This document shows, piece by piece, positions 46,882 to 56,370 of a stretch of DNA of 64,000 nucleotides. A model generated the notes under the pieces. It was not told the origin of the DNA and searched no databases. It saw only the letters and a list, made by a program, of their open reading frames with translations. The DNA comes from Desulfobotulus alkaliphilus (GTDB taxonomy: Bacteria > Desulfobacterota > Desulfobacteria > Desulfobacterales > ASO4-4). The position numbers and the translations under genes are program-made. Positions within the stretch are counted from its first letter, which is position 1. Each line of letters begins with the position of its first letter. Location: NCBI RefSeq assembly GCF_007830435.1, contig NZ_VLLC01000002.1, positions 62,001-126,000 on the forward strand, given 5' to 3'.

Positions 46882-47415
46882 ATGAAGTGTCCAAAATGTA
46901 AAACAGCAGTATTGAAAAAATCAGCTTATAATTCTCAGTATTTTTGTGATCAATGCAAGGGTATGTGGTTAGTAAAAATGAAAAGCTCAAGCTTGACAGA
47001 TATTTCAATTGAAACGATTGATAATGATACGGTGGCCGATAATGATAGTAAAACGGGCCTGTGTCCGTCTGGTCATGGCCTTATGATCAGAGCGAAAGTA
47101 GATATTGATGAGCCTTTTTATCTGGAAAGATGTACGGCGTGCGGTGGAATCTGGTTTGATAACGGTGAGTGGCTTCGAATAGCAGAAAACAATCTTTCTG
47201 ATAATTTAAGTATTATATGGTCAAAATCATGGCAGAGAAACCAGAGCAGAATTAAGAACAGAAACAGTTTTCTTGAAACAAACAAGAAACTTTTGGGAGA
47301 GCAGGTTTTTAGAGAGGTCATGGAATTGTCTGAAACACTGAAAAATCATTCTGAAAAAGACCGGGCAATCGCCTTGCTGCAGCAGGAAATACTTCATGAA
47401 GATGCCCATTCGTAA
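46882..47415 (+). CDS. Zinc-ribbon (TFIIB-type) protein, AT-rich
   Basis: 177 residues from ATG 46882 (GGAGGTG 6 bases upstream). Two zinc ribbons: CPKC...CDQC at the start and CPSGH...CTACGG near residues 60-90, with WFDNGEW following, typical of zf-TFIIB-like proteins of unknown role. The coding sequence is clearly more AT-rich than all neighbours, a sign of transfer. Function unknown. Confidence 0.75.
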   Translation: MKCPKCKTAVLKKSAYNSQYFCDQCKGMWLVKMKSSSLTDISIETIDNDTVADNDSKTGLCPSGHGLMIRAKVDIDEPFYLERCTACGGIWFDNGEWLRIAENNLSDNLSIIWSKSWQRNQSRIKNRNSFLETNKKLLGEQVFREVMELSETLKNHSEKDRAIALLQQEILHEDAHS

Positions 47416-47576
47416 ACATGTTTTTTTACAAAGATTCAAGGGGTTTCATGTTGTTGTGAGGCCCTTTTTTTCTTTTGGTCTCAGATATTTTTTCTTGTAC
47501 AAAAACCTAAGGTATGCTACCCGTCCTCCGGTTTTGCAATTTTGTGCAACCCGATACAAAAGCAAAAGGAGGCCCC

Positions 47577-47807
47577 ATGGCCAGACGTAAAAAACCGAAG
47601 ATCACACTGGTGATTGAGGTGGATCATTCAAAGATCCGAAAACCCATCAGCCCCCCAACCCAGACCCACAATGATAAAAAGAGCTACAACCGGAAGATGA
47701 AACACAAAAAGCGGTTCCCCGAAGGGGGGCCGCTTTTTGTGTTTCATCTTCCGGCACTTCAAAAACCAGTTCATCATGTACGGTCAGGAGCATCTGGGTC
47801 TGCATGA
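47577..47807 (+). CDS. Small basic protein, 3' end altered by an inverted repeat
   Basis: 76 codons from ATG 47577 (AAGGAGG 5 bases upstream). The first ~40 residues (MARRKKPKITLVIEVDHSK...) look like a genuine small basic protein I cannot name. From about residue 38 the frame passes through a 31-bp stem (47690-47754) and then runs antisense through a polA fragment to a stop at 47807, so the C-terminal ~35 residues are probably not original. Confidence 0.55.
   Translation: MARRKKPKITLVIEVDHSKIRKPISPPTQTHNDKKSYNRKMKHKKRFPEGGPLFVFHLPALQKPVHHVRSGASGSA
47690..47754. repeat. Long perfect inverted repeat at a rearrangement junction
   Basis: CCGGAAGATGAAACACAAAA begins the left arm; the 25-base arms at 47690-47714 and 47730-47754 are perfect complements. 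With G-T pairs the stem reaches 31 bp around a 3-base GAA loop. The right arm is part of the polA fragment (minus strand), so the left arm is likely an inverted copy. A- and T-runs may also make it a terminator. Confidence 0.85.
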
Positions 47808-47922
47808 AATGATCCTTTAAAGCCGTATCCATCTGAACCATGGCCATTTTGATGCGGCCAAAAAGGGTGGTGGTGAAGCTCTTTTCCCTGTCCACAGCAA
47901 TTCCCCTTTCTTCCATAAGCAT
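47730..47922 (-). pseudogene. DNA polymerase I (polA) fragment
   Basis: About 64 codons that match the polymerase domain of Pol I: TTTLFGR, then IKMAMVQMDTAL, then MLLTVHDELVFEVPEDE. In real PolA about 40 residues separate LFGR from IKMAM, so there is an internal deletion; the sequence then stops at the inverted repeat. It is a relic, not a gene. The functional polA must lie elsewhere. Confidence 0.75.
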
Positions 47923-48971
47923 GACGGAAAAACAGCACAGGGATCTTCTGGAAATCGTGTAGGATGCCTGTTTTGAACTTGACCTTGAAGACCGGATTCA
48001 GTACTTCAACACGGCTCTCTGTCGCATTACAGAAAGACCTTCTTCCGAAATCAGGGCCAGGCGTTTTTTTCTGCTGGCTCAATTCAGAGGATGCCAAACT
48101 TCTCAGAAAACAGATGGAAAGCAAATCCCACATTGGCGGTACAGCCATTTTTTCCCTGAACCTGCAGAAACCCGATGACGGTAGGGTGTCTGTGCGTTTG
48201 AGTCTTGCTCCCATAGAAGACGGCCAGAGCCGTATTTCTGGATTCCGCTGCGTGGCCAGGGATACCAGCCGGGAGGTAAAGCTGAAGACGGAGTTGAATA
48301 CGGCCCGGCAGCACCAGAGTCTTTCTGAAAGTCAGCACCTAACCTTTCTGCGCCATATGGCCCACAGCCTGAGAACCCCGATGAATGCCATACTGGGTGG
48401 CCTGCATCTGCTGAAGGAAAAAAACGGGGCTTCCCTTATCCTTGGGGAAGCATCAGGCCGTATACAGGAAGTGCTGGAGGACCTTCAGGACTATTTAGAT
48501 CTGGCCGAAGGACGACCGCAAGCAGGGCCTGTGGAAGAAAAAAGGAAGGAACAAAGGCGGATCCATTCAGAACAGAATGAAAGAAAACAGCCCCTTATTC
48601 TTCTGGTGGAAGATAATCTCATCAATCAGAAAATCACCATGAAACTTCTTGAAAACAATGCCTATATCCCTGATCTTGCGGAGAACGGGTTTCAGGCGTT
48701 GGAAAAACTTGAAAACCAGAGCTATGATCTGGTTCTGATGGATGTGCAGATGCCGGAAATGGACGGACTCACAGCCACCCGCAAAATTAGGGAAGGCCAT
48801 TGTGGAAAAGAAGCCGCCCTTACACCCATTGTGGCCTTTACAGCCCATGCTTCTTCCCAGGACAGACAGGCCTGTCTGGAGGCTGGCATGGATGACGTAC
48901 TGACCAAACCGGCCAAGCCCAAGGGTTTGCAGGCCATGGTTGAAAAATGGATACGGCAGAAAGAATCATAA
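47921..48971 (+). pseudogene. Decayed copy of the hybrid histidine kinase at 49482
   Basis: Near-identical to parts of 50238-51761. The match starts at the ATGACGGAAAAACA phrase, directly against the polA fragment. It has a TAG where the intact gene has GAG (in EIVEDACF), a frameshift in the T-run near 48066, and lacks the segment equal to about 50830-51315, i.e. the ATPase domain. A 335-codon frame (47964-48971) still holds the H-box HMAHSLRTPMN and a full receiver with MDVQMPEMDG. Without an ATPase it cannot autophosphorylate, though the receiver might still be made. Confidence 0.8.
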
Positions 48972-49481
48972 AAAGTCGGAACCTGATGGAAAACATCAAA
49001 AAACGATGCGTGTGACCCGAGATGCCCCGAAAGATTCTTTTTTACAGGAGTCGGTCTGAAGGTTTCTGATCCTGCTTCCCTCTCTTTTTACTATTATCCC
49101 CGTATTCTGGATTCTTTCTGACCCAAGTTCGTAATTTTTTTATGCAAACCCAATGAAATCAAACAAAGTGATTTTTTATGGGTGCTACATATCCATTTTT
49201 CAGCCCTTTACATTAAGCCTTCAGGAGCATGGTCACTACTTTGGCGAACTTGGGCTGAAATGAAGACCTTCCTCGGAGGAACTTAAGGGATAATCTGCTC
49301 CCAGAAGTGATGTCTCTTCAGATTTTCTTGATTTTTTTTCCACCCCAAGATAAATTTATTTAGTCGCACTGAAATACAAGAAACTTCTCCCTGCTCACTT
49401 TCTGCTGCTGTGGTCAAAAAAGAGCCCTCCGTTTTTCTCTGGCCGAAACAGCCCTGCCCCTAAAGATACCGGAGGTTTTTT
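48972..49481. pseudogene. Remnants of ade followed by a gene-free stretch
   Basis: 48972-49030 resembles the ade start at 51762-51820 (ATGGAAAA...GGATGCGTGTG), and 49086-49118 resembles ade around 52240-52275 (ATCCCCGTATTCTGG). So the duplication that made the kinase pseudogene ran into ade. The rest, to 49481, shows no gene; it must contain the promoter of the intact kinase. Confidence 0.6.
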
Positions 49482-51761
49482 GTGATCCCTTCTCTGGCTT
49501 CAAAAAACGTCAATCAACAGGACAAATGCCTTGAAGCAAAGGCATTTCTGTCCTTTTTTAATGAAAAGGTTCTGCCTGCCCGCCGCATGGGTCTTGTCTT
49601 TGGTATCTTTTTTTATGGGATCTTTGGCCTTCTCGATGTTGCTATTCTAGAAAAAAAAGAACTCTTCATTATCCTTTCCATCCGCTACCTTGTCATCATT
49701 CCTCTGGCTTTTCTGGTTCTTGGCTGCAGTTTCAGGGTAAAATGGGTGCAGCACTATTTTGAACCCATTGTTGCTTTCCTTATTCTTCTCTGTTCCCTGA
49801 GCATGATTCTCATGGTTACCTTTGCCAAAGATGCCCACGCCTTATCCCATTACATGTTCGGCGTTCTGCTGGTTATTTTTGTGGGATACAGTCTCTTCCG
49901 GCTCTTTTTTTTCTGGGCAGGCATCACGGGATCGCTGATTCTTATTGCCTTTGTGGCTTCCACGCCATGGATGCCCATGGAAAAGGCACTGGTTACGGCC
50001 TATACCCTCCAGCTTTTCTGCGGTTTTGTGGCCAGCATGATCGGTGCCTATGTCATGGAAACGGCATCCTACAGGGATTATCTTTCCACAGAAGAGATGG
50101 AGGCACAGCGGAAAAAGGTGGACAGCCTGAATGCGGATCTGGAATTGCGGGTAGAGGAAAGAACCCGTGTCTATAATGAAAAAGTAAAGGAGGCCCAGAG
50201 GCTTCTGGAGCAGCAGCAGGTGGTGGAAAGAACCCTGCGCATGACGGAAAAACAACACAGGGATCTTCTGGAAATCGTGGAGGATGCCTGTTTTGAACTG
50301 GACCTTGAAGGCCGGATCCAGTATTTCAACACGGCCCTCTGCCGTATTACCGGAAGGCATCCTTCAGAAATCAGAGCCAATCGTTTTTTTTGCTGGCTGA
50401 ACGTGGATGATGCCGCGCAGCTCAGAAAAGAGATGGAAAATAAAGCCCATGTGGGAGGCACTGCCATCCTTTCCCTGAACCTGCAGAAACCCGATGATGA
50501 TATGGTGTCTGTGCGTTTGAGTCTTGCTCCCATAGAAGACGGCCAGAGCCGTATTTCTGGATTCCGCTGCGTGGCCAGGGATACCAGCCGGGAGGCAAGG
50601 CTGAAGACGGAGTTGAATACGGCCCGGCAGCACAAGAGTCTTTCGGAAAGTCACCACTTAAAATTTCTGCGTCATATGGCCCACAGCCTGAGAACACCCA
50701 TGAATGCCATATTGGGCGGCCTGCATCTGCTGAAGGAAAAAAACGGGGCTTCCGTAAGCCTGGGAGAGGCCAGCGGCCGCATGCAGGGCGTTCTGGAGGA
50801 TATTCAGGACTATATACAGCTGGCAGAAGGCCAGTGGATATCCCAGGAGGATATTTTTTCACCTAAGGATGCAGCCTCTGAAATCTGTGCATCCTACCGG
50901 GTCTGGGCAGAAGACCGGGGCCTTGAATTTCATTTTGAAACCAGCAACCTTCCGGATTATCTTCAGGGAGATGCCCGTTTTTTCAAGCGCATTCTCAATA
51001 AGTTTCTGGACAATGCCCTCAGGTTTACGGAAAAAGGGGGCATCGATGTTTTTCTGGGATGCAGAAACATCGCAGGCATGCTCTGGCTTGTCATGGAGGT
51101 AGCGGATACGGGCTGCGGTATGGATGAAACAAAGCTTGCCCATGCCTTTGAATCCCCCCACAGTTTGAAGGGGGGGCAGGAGAATCAGGGAACCATGGGG
51201 CTGGGGCTGGCCTTTATCCATCTGATGACGGAACAGTTGGAAGGGAATCTGCGTATCCGGAGCCTTCCGGAAAAAGGAACACGGATCATCTGTGAAATTC
51301 CGGTCAGGGAAGTCCGGTCTGTGGAAGAAAAAAGAAGGGGACAAAGCCAGATTCATGCAGAACAGAATGAAAGAAGGCAGCCCCTTATTCTTCTGGTGGA
51401 AGATAATCTCATCAATCAGAAAATCACCATGAAACTTCTTGAAAACAATGCCTATATCCCTGATCTTGCGGAGAACGGGTTTCAGGCGTTGGAAAAACTT
51501 GAAAACCAGAGCTATGATCTGGTTCTGATGGATGTGCAGATGCCGGAAATGGACGGACTCACAGCCACCCGCAAAATTAGGGAAGGCCATTGTGGAAAAG
51601 AAGCCGCCCTTACACCCATTGTGGCCTTTACAGCCCATGCTTCTTCCCAGGACAGACAGGCCTGTCTGGAGGCTGGCATGGATGACGTGCTGACCAAGCC
51701 GGCCAAGCCCGAGGGTCTGCAGGCCATGGTGGAAAAATGGATACGGAAGGCAGCATCATAA
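49482..51761 (+). CDS. Membrane hybrid histidine kinase with receiver domain
   Basis: 759 residues from GTG 49482 (GGAGG 6 bases upstream). About six membrane segments (residues ~35-200), coiled coil (~205-255), PAS-like domain (~265-370), HisKA with phospho-His 401 in HMAHSLRTPMN, HATPase_c with NKFLDNALRFTEKG and DTGCGMDE, and a C-terminal receiver with Asp 684 in MDVQMPEMDG. The signal is unknown; the membrane part is of the MASE kind. Parent of the pseudogene copy upstream. Confidence 0.92.
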   Translation: MIPSLASKNVNQQDKCLEAKAFLSFFNEKVLPARRMGLVFGIFFYGIFGLLDVAILEKKELFIILSIRYLVIIPLAFLVLGCSFRVKWVQHYFEPIVAFLILLCSLSMILMVTFAKDAHALSHYMFGVLLVIFVGYSLFRLFFFWAGITGSLILIAFVASTPWMPMEKALVTAYTLQLFCGFVASMIGAYVMETASYRDYLSTEEMEAQRKKVDSLNADLELRVEERTRVYNEKVKEAQRLLEQQQVVERTLRMTEKQHRDLLEIVEDACFELDLEGRIQYFNTALCRITGRHPSEIRANRFFCWLNVDDAAQLRKEMENKAHVGGTAILSLNLQKPDDDMVSVRLSLAPIEDGQSRISGFRCVARDTSREARLKTELNTARQHKSLSESHHLKFLRHMAHSLRTPMNAILGGLHLLKEKNGASVSLGEASGRMQGVLEDIQDYIQLAEGQWISQEDIFSPKDAASEICASYRVWAEDRGLEFHFETSNLPDYLQGDARFFKRILNKFLDNALRFTEKGGIDVFLGCRNIAGMLWLVMEVADTGCGMDETKLAHAFESPHSLKGGQENQGTMGLGLAFIHLMTEQLEGNLRIRSLPEKGTRIICEIPVREVRSVEEKRRGQSQIHAEQNERRQPLILLVEDNLINQKITMKLLENNAYIPDLAENGFQALEKLENQSYDLVLMDVQMPEMDGLTATRKIREGHCGKEAALTPIVAFTAHASSQDRQACLEAGMDDVLTKPAKPEGLQAMVEKWIRKAAS

Positions 51762-51774
51762 AAAGGTGGAAGCT

Positions 51775-53496
51775 ATGGAAAAATATCAGGAATGGATGCG
51801 TGTGGCGAGGGGTGAAGCCCCTGCGGATCTGCTTATCACGGGCGCCCGCATCATCAATGTCTATACGGGAGAAATCCTTGAAACATCCCTTGCCGTTCAT
51901 CAGGGGCGTTTTGTGGGATTCGGGGATTATGAGGCCATCAACACCCTTGAACTGGCGGGCCGCCACATTGCCCCCGGTTTCATTGATGCCCATGTCCACC
52001 TTGAAAGCAGCATGGCCTCTCCTTCGGAATTTGTGAAAGCCGTCCTGCCCAGAGGCACCACAAGCGTGGCCGCAGATCCCCATGAAATTGCCAATGTGCT
52101 GGGAACTGAAGGTATACAGTATATGCTGAAAGCCAGTGAAAATCAGCCCATGGATCTGCTTTTCACCCTGCCATCCTGTGTTCCTGCCACCCACATGGAG
52201 ACGGCCGGAGCCAGACTGGAGGCTGCTGATCTGGCTCCTTTTTTATATCATCCCCGTATTCTGGCGCTTGCTGAAATGATGAATTATCCCGGTGTTATTT
52301 TCGGGGATAAAGGCGTGCTTGAAAAAATAAGGGAAGCGCACCGTAGGGCAAAGCCTGTGGACGGCCATGCTCCGGGACTTTCCGGCAAGGCCCTGAACGC
52401 CTATCTTTCAGCAGGTATCTCTTCGGATCATGAATGCACCACAGCGGAAGAAGCCATGGAAAAAATGCGGGGCGGCATGCACATCATGGTGCGGGAAGGT
52501 ACCTGCGCCCAGAACCTTGATGCCCTGCTGCCCGCCCTGAATGAGCAGACTTCCCGAAGAATGATGTGGTGTACCGATGACCGCCATCCCCATGACCTCA
52601 TCCATGAAGGTCACATGGATGACATTATCCGCAGGGCCATTGCCGAAGGCATTGACCCGGTGATGGCCATACAGATGGCAACCCTGAATCCTGCGGAATA
52701 TTTTTCCCTGAAGGACAGGGGAGCCATTGCACCGGGAAAACGGGCGGATTTTGTGGTCATCGGGGATCTGGAAGCCCTTCACATTGAGGCCGTGTACGTT
52801 AAAGGAAAGCGTGTGGCAGAAAGGGGAAGGCTGCTTGCTGATCTGCTTTTGCCCGAAACACCGGCACCACCGGAATCCATGAAAATAAAGCCCGAACAGC
52901 TTGATTTTTCCCTGAAGGCAGAAGGAGAGAGTATCCGTGTCATTGATGTGGTTCCGGGGCAGGTGGTGACGGGCAGTCTTGTCATGGCCGCTGCCATGGA
53001 ACAGGGTATGGCTGTGGCGGATGCGGCGAGGGATCTTGTCAAGCTCGCCGTTGTGGAGCGGTACACGGGAAAGGCAGGATGTGGCATTGCCTTTGTCCGT
53101 GGACTGGGTATCCGGGACGGGGCTTTGGCTTCCACCGTGGGGCATGATTCCCACAACCTCATTGTGGCCGGAGACAGCGACGAAGATATGAAAACAGCGG
53201 CAGCGGCTGTCATTGAAATGAAGGGCGGCATGGCCGTTGTCAGCAGGGGGCGTGTCATGGCATCCCTCCCCCTTGCCATTGCAGGGCTGATGTCCACAGC
53301 CCCCATGGAAACCATTGAAGAGCAGATGAATGCCCTGATCCGTGAGGCAAAGGTTCTGGGCTGCCCCCTTGCCGATCCCTTCATGACCCTGGGCTTTCTT
53401 TCCCTGCCCGTGATTCCTTCCCTGAAACTCACGGACAGGGGCCTTGTGGATGTGGATCGTTTTGAGCTGGTTTCTGTTTTTACGGATACTCCATAA
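51775..53496 (+). CDS. ade: Adenine deaminase
   Basis: 573 residues from ATG 51775, 13 bases after the kinase stop. Amidohydrolase with HVHLESS (metal site), a later DDRHPHDL block and a C-terminal domain typical of bacterial adenine deaminases (about 550-600 residues). It converts adenine to hypoxanthine in purine salvage. Position after a kinase is probably chance. Confidence 0.92.
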   Translation: MEKYQEWMRVARGEAPADLLITGARIINVYTGEILETSLAVHQGRFVGFGDYEAINTLELAGRHIAPGFIDAHVHLESSMASPSEFVKAVLPRGTTSVAADPHEIANVLGTEGIQYMLKASENQPMDLLFTLPSCVPATHMETAGARLEAADLAPFLYHPRILALAEMMNYPGVIFGDKGVLEKIREAHRRAKPVDGHAPGLSGKALNAYLSAGISSDHECTTAEEAMEKMRGGMHIMVREGTCAQNLDALLPALNEQTSRRMMWCTDDRHPHDLIHEGHMDDIIRRAIAEGIDPVMAIQMATLNPAEYFSLKDRGAIAPGKRADFVVIGDLEALHIEAVYVKGKRVAERGRLLADLLLPETPAPPESMKIKPEQLDFSLKAEGESIRVIDVVPGQVVTGSLVMAAAMEQGMAVADAARDLVKLAVVERYTGKAGCGIAFVRGLGIRDGALASTVGHDSHNLIVAGDSDEDMKTAAAAVIEMKGGMAVVSRGRVMASLPLAIAGLMSTAPMETIEEQMNALIREAKVLGCPLADPFMTLGFLSLPVIPSLKLTDRGLVDVDRFELVSVFTDTP

Positions 53497-53504
53497 AAAT
53501 TTTT

Positions 53505-53560
53505 CGGGGCAGAGCAAAGAAACAGCGTACGTTTTTTTTCTTTGATCAGCCCCGTTTTTT
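53505..53560. terminator. Bidirectional terminator after ade
   Basis: CGGGGC (53505-53510) pairs with GCCCCG (53549-53554), with an inner CAAAGAAA/TTTCTTTG stem and flanking T-runs. It separates ade from the convergent interrupted gene. Confidence 0.75.
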
Positions 53561-54337
53561 ACCAGGTGATCTTGAAATCGATGAGATAGGATCTGTCCGT
53601 AATATCCTTCAGTTCAAAGGATTCTTTATATCCCAGTGAAAAACTGAACCATGAACTCAACTGCCAGGTGCCCATACCAAAGACAACAGTCTGGTTTTCA
53701 TAGCCCTCCATCACATCATCCTGCACCTGATGCACCCGGAAAATCTCACCCTTCAGGGTCAGTCTGCCATCCATGAGATTCATGATACCGCCCACGGATG
53801 GAATAATATTATGCTCCCATGGCAGATCATTCAGGGCATCGGAAACCCAGCGGGCCTCATCGGGTACAAAGTCGCTGGGAATTTCCTTCTGCAGCCCCTG
53901 ATACATGAGTCCTGCATTGACAATGGCATTGGGTGTCAGGGCATGGGAATATCTCACCCCGGTTCCCCAGCCATATTCAAAATATCCGCCACCATCGGTG
54001 AATACATTTGATTTCAGATAGGTCACCCCAAGGGTGGCATTCACCATCCATTCCACAACGCCACTGGACTGGTACCAGCGTTTTTTGAAAAAGGGCATGA
54101 AGGCCGCATGGCGGTATTCCGTATTCATATTGTCATCAATTTCAAGCTGCCTGTAGGGAATGGTGATTCCGCCGGAATGGGCAAGGGAGTCTCCGAAACG
54201 CCATTCATAGGCTATGATGCCACTGTTACCCTTGGCACTGTCTGAGCCGATCTCCATGCGGTCATGCTGGCCGGAAATGATGATATCCTTATTGGATACG
54301 GGAACAAAGGAAAAGGATCCGGAATCTCCAGCCCCAG
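53559..54337 (-). pseudogene. C-terminal part of an interrupted outer-membrane-type protein gene
   Basis: The frame is open up to the transposon end at 54338 and reads GAGDSGSFSFVPVSNKD right after it, then alternating strands ending in DRSYLIDFKITW: a beta-barrel with an aromatic last residue, as needed for BAM recognition. There is no signal peptide and no ribosome site before the first internal ATG (54257). The missing N-terminus is at 57369-57823 on the other side of the transposon. Function of the intact protein unknown. Confidence 0.85.
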
Positions 54338-54588
54338 TGTAGATTCTCTCTTAAATATCCAGCTTTTCAGCCCAAAATTCTCAAGCTTGCTTACATTCCG
54401 TGAGAATCACAATTTAAGCCTTTTTGAGAAAATCGGAAGTTCAAAATGAAAAAGGCATCCGGACAGCAGGAACCGCCCTATGCCTTTTTATCCTCCTCCC
54501 CCCCTTTGGGGGGGATAAGAGGGGGGGGGTGTGTTATGAGTTTTTCGACCAAAAAAAACCATAACCCCCAACCCCTCTTATTTAAAAA

Positions 54589-55098
54589 ATGACACTATCA
54601 GAAACAGCCCCCAGCGCCAATATAGAATTTGTCCTTGAAAATACCGTTCATTGTCGCCGCTGCCACACCACCCTTGTCATCCGGTATGGCACCTACGAAA
54701 GAAACTCTCCTTTCGATTCAAATGCAACCATTAAAATCCATTGTTATTACTGCAAAAACCATCCTTGTCCGCAAAAAACCTTTTCTTTTCCGTCCTTCCC
54801 GCTGATCCCCATCATCCGCCACTCCTGGGACACGATCATGCGTTGCAGTGAGCTTTACATAAGGGGAAGCACTTTTGCTGCCATTGCCAAAGAATTGAAT
54901 ATTAAATGGCCATCTGCACGCAAGCTTTGTTCTTTTGTACAGACATTCATACCATGGCTGAAAAAAGAAGGGAGTACCCTTGGTTGGGGTCCTTCTCCAG
55001 ACAAGGCTCCACCCCACCTCTGGCGGCATTTTACCCGGGATTTTTCGCACTGCTTTTACCCGGAACGCTGGCCGGAACAGCCACCAACACAATTCTAA
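54589..55098 (+). CDS. Transposon zinc-finger/HTH accessory protein (DUF6431-like)
   Basis: 169 residues. Two CxxC pairs (CRRC, CYYC) in the first 50 residues suggest a zinc ribbon, followed by an HTH-like region (FAAIAKELNIKWPSARKLC). Proteins like this accompany DDE transposase/ATPase pairs in transposons; I think of the DUF6431 group but cannot confirm. No clear ribosome site precedes ATG 54589. Role inferred: DNA binding or target choice. Confidence 0.65.
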   Translation: MTLSETAPSANIEFVLENTVHCRRCHTTLVIRYGTYERNSPFDSNATIKIHCYYCKNHPCPQKTFSFPSFPLIPIIRHSWDTIMRCSELYIRGSTFAAIAKELNIKWPSARKLCSFVQTFIPWLKKEGSTLGWGPSPDKAPPHLWRHFTRDFSHCFYPERWPEQPPTQF

Positions 55099-55163
55099 TA
55101 TTTTGTTTTTTAAGGTTTTTTTATATTAGACCCCCATGATCAATCTTTCACATGGAGGTCTTG

Positions 55164-56369
55164 ATGAAAAACTGGGATCAAATGGATATCGGAGTCTGGC
55201 GTTTTGGCATCATCAGCCCGCTTCTGCACAGAAATGAGCTGGATGAATCCCTTGAAAATGCCCTTTTACGGCTTGCGGATCAGAGCTTCCGCCAGCCGGA
55301 CGGGAAGACTGTTTCCTTTTCTCCGGAAACCCTCAAAAAATGGCTTTACCGCTACCGTAAAGGCGGTCTGCCAGCCCTTGAGAACAGTGAGCGCAAAAAC
55401 AAGGGAACCCACACGTCTGTCCCCAAAAAGATAGAAGACAGGCTTTTTGAGCTTCGGGAAAAGCACCCCAGATGGGTCTTCTCCCGCCTTTTAGATCAGC
55501 TGATCCAGGAAAAAATCTGGGATACAAAAAATCCTTCCAGGGCAAGTCTTTACCGTTTTGCCCAAACCGCCAATCTTCAGCGGGATCCCCATATTACGCC
55601 CCTTCCCGCCAAAGCCTTTGAATATGAAATCTTCGGCCAGCTCTGGATGGCGGACTTCCTGCATGGTCCAAAGATAAATATCCAGGGTAAAAAACGAAAA
55701 ACCTATCTGCACGCCATTATTGATGATGCCAGCCGATTTGTGGTCCATGCCGGATTTTTCACATCGGAAGACACCGAGATCATGATGATGTCCTTAATGG
55801 AGGCCATTCGAAGGCATGGTAAACCCATTCGTTTTTATACGGACAATGGGGCCTGTTATGCGAGTATCCACCTGAAAACCGTCTGTGCCAGAATGGGGAT
55901 TCATCTCATCCACACGCCTCCGGGCAAACCCAGAGGAAGGGGGAAGGTGGAGCGTTTCTTCCGGACCGTCCGGGATGGCTTTCTTGATGGAGAAACCCCG
56001 CCAGCCCATACCTTAGAAGGCCTGAACCAGGCCTTCAGTGCCTGGCTGAGCAACTATAACCGACAGCCCCATGCTTCACTGCAAACGACTCCCTTAAACA
56101 AAAAACTAAGCTCCGCCAGTGCCTGCACCCCCATTCCCGAAACGATAGAAATTGAATCCATGTTCCGAATGAGCCGTCAGTGCAGGGTCTATCTGAACAA
56201 CACCATCCGTCTGAAAAAGCGAAGCTACGATGTTCCCAAAGCTTCGCCCGGAAGCCGTGTGGAGGTCTGGTTCATGCCATGGGATCTTGAAATGGTCTGG
56301 TATGGCCCGGACATGATACCCGCCAGAAAAGTGGATGCAGCCCACAACGCCCAAACGACAAGGAGATAA
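55164..56369 (+). CDS. DDE (rve/integrase-core) transposase
   Basis: 401 residues from ATG 55164 (GGAGG 5 bases upstream). N-terminal HTH region, then a retroviral-integrase-like core with the catalytic triad: Asp in WMADFLHG, Asp in FYTDNGACY and Glu in GKVERFF. C-terminal beta-barrel domain ends in VWFMPWDLEMVWYG. Closest in layout to TniA/IS481-type transposases that use a partner ATPase. Overlap-free, with 1 base before the ATPase start. Confidence 0.92.
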   Translation: MKNWDQMDIGVWRFGIISPLLHRNELDESLENALLRLADQSFRQPDGKTVSFSPETLKKWLYRYRKGGLPALENSERKNKGTHTSVPKKIEDRLFELREKHPRWVFSRLLDQLIQEKIWDTKNPSRASLYRFAQTANLQRDPHITPLPAKAFEYEIFGQLWMADFLHGPKINIQGKKRKTYLHAIIDDASRFVVHAGFFTSEDTEIMMMSLMEAIRRHGKPIRFYTDNGACYASIHLKTVCARMGIHLIHTPPGKPRGRGKVERFFRTVRDGFLDGETPPAHTLEGLNQAFSAWLSNYNRQPHASLQTTPLNKKLSSASACTPIPETIEIESMFRMSRQCRVYLNNTIRLKKRSYDVPKASPGSRVEVWFMPWDLEMVWYGPDMIPARKVDAAHNAQTTRR

Positions 56370-56370
56370 A

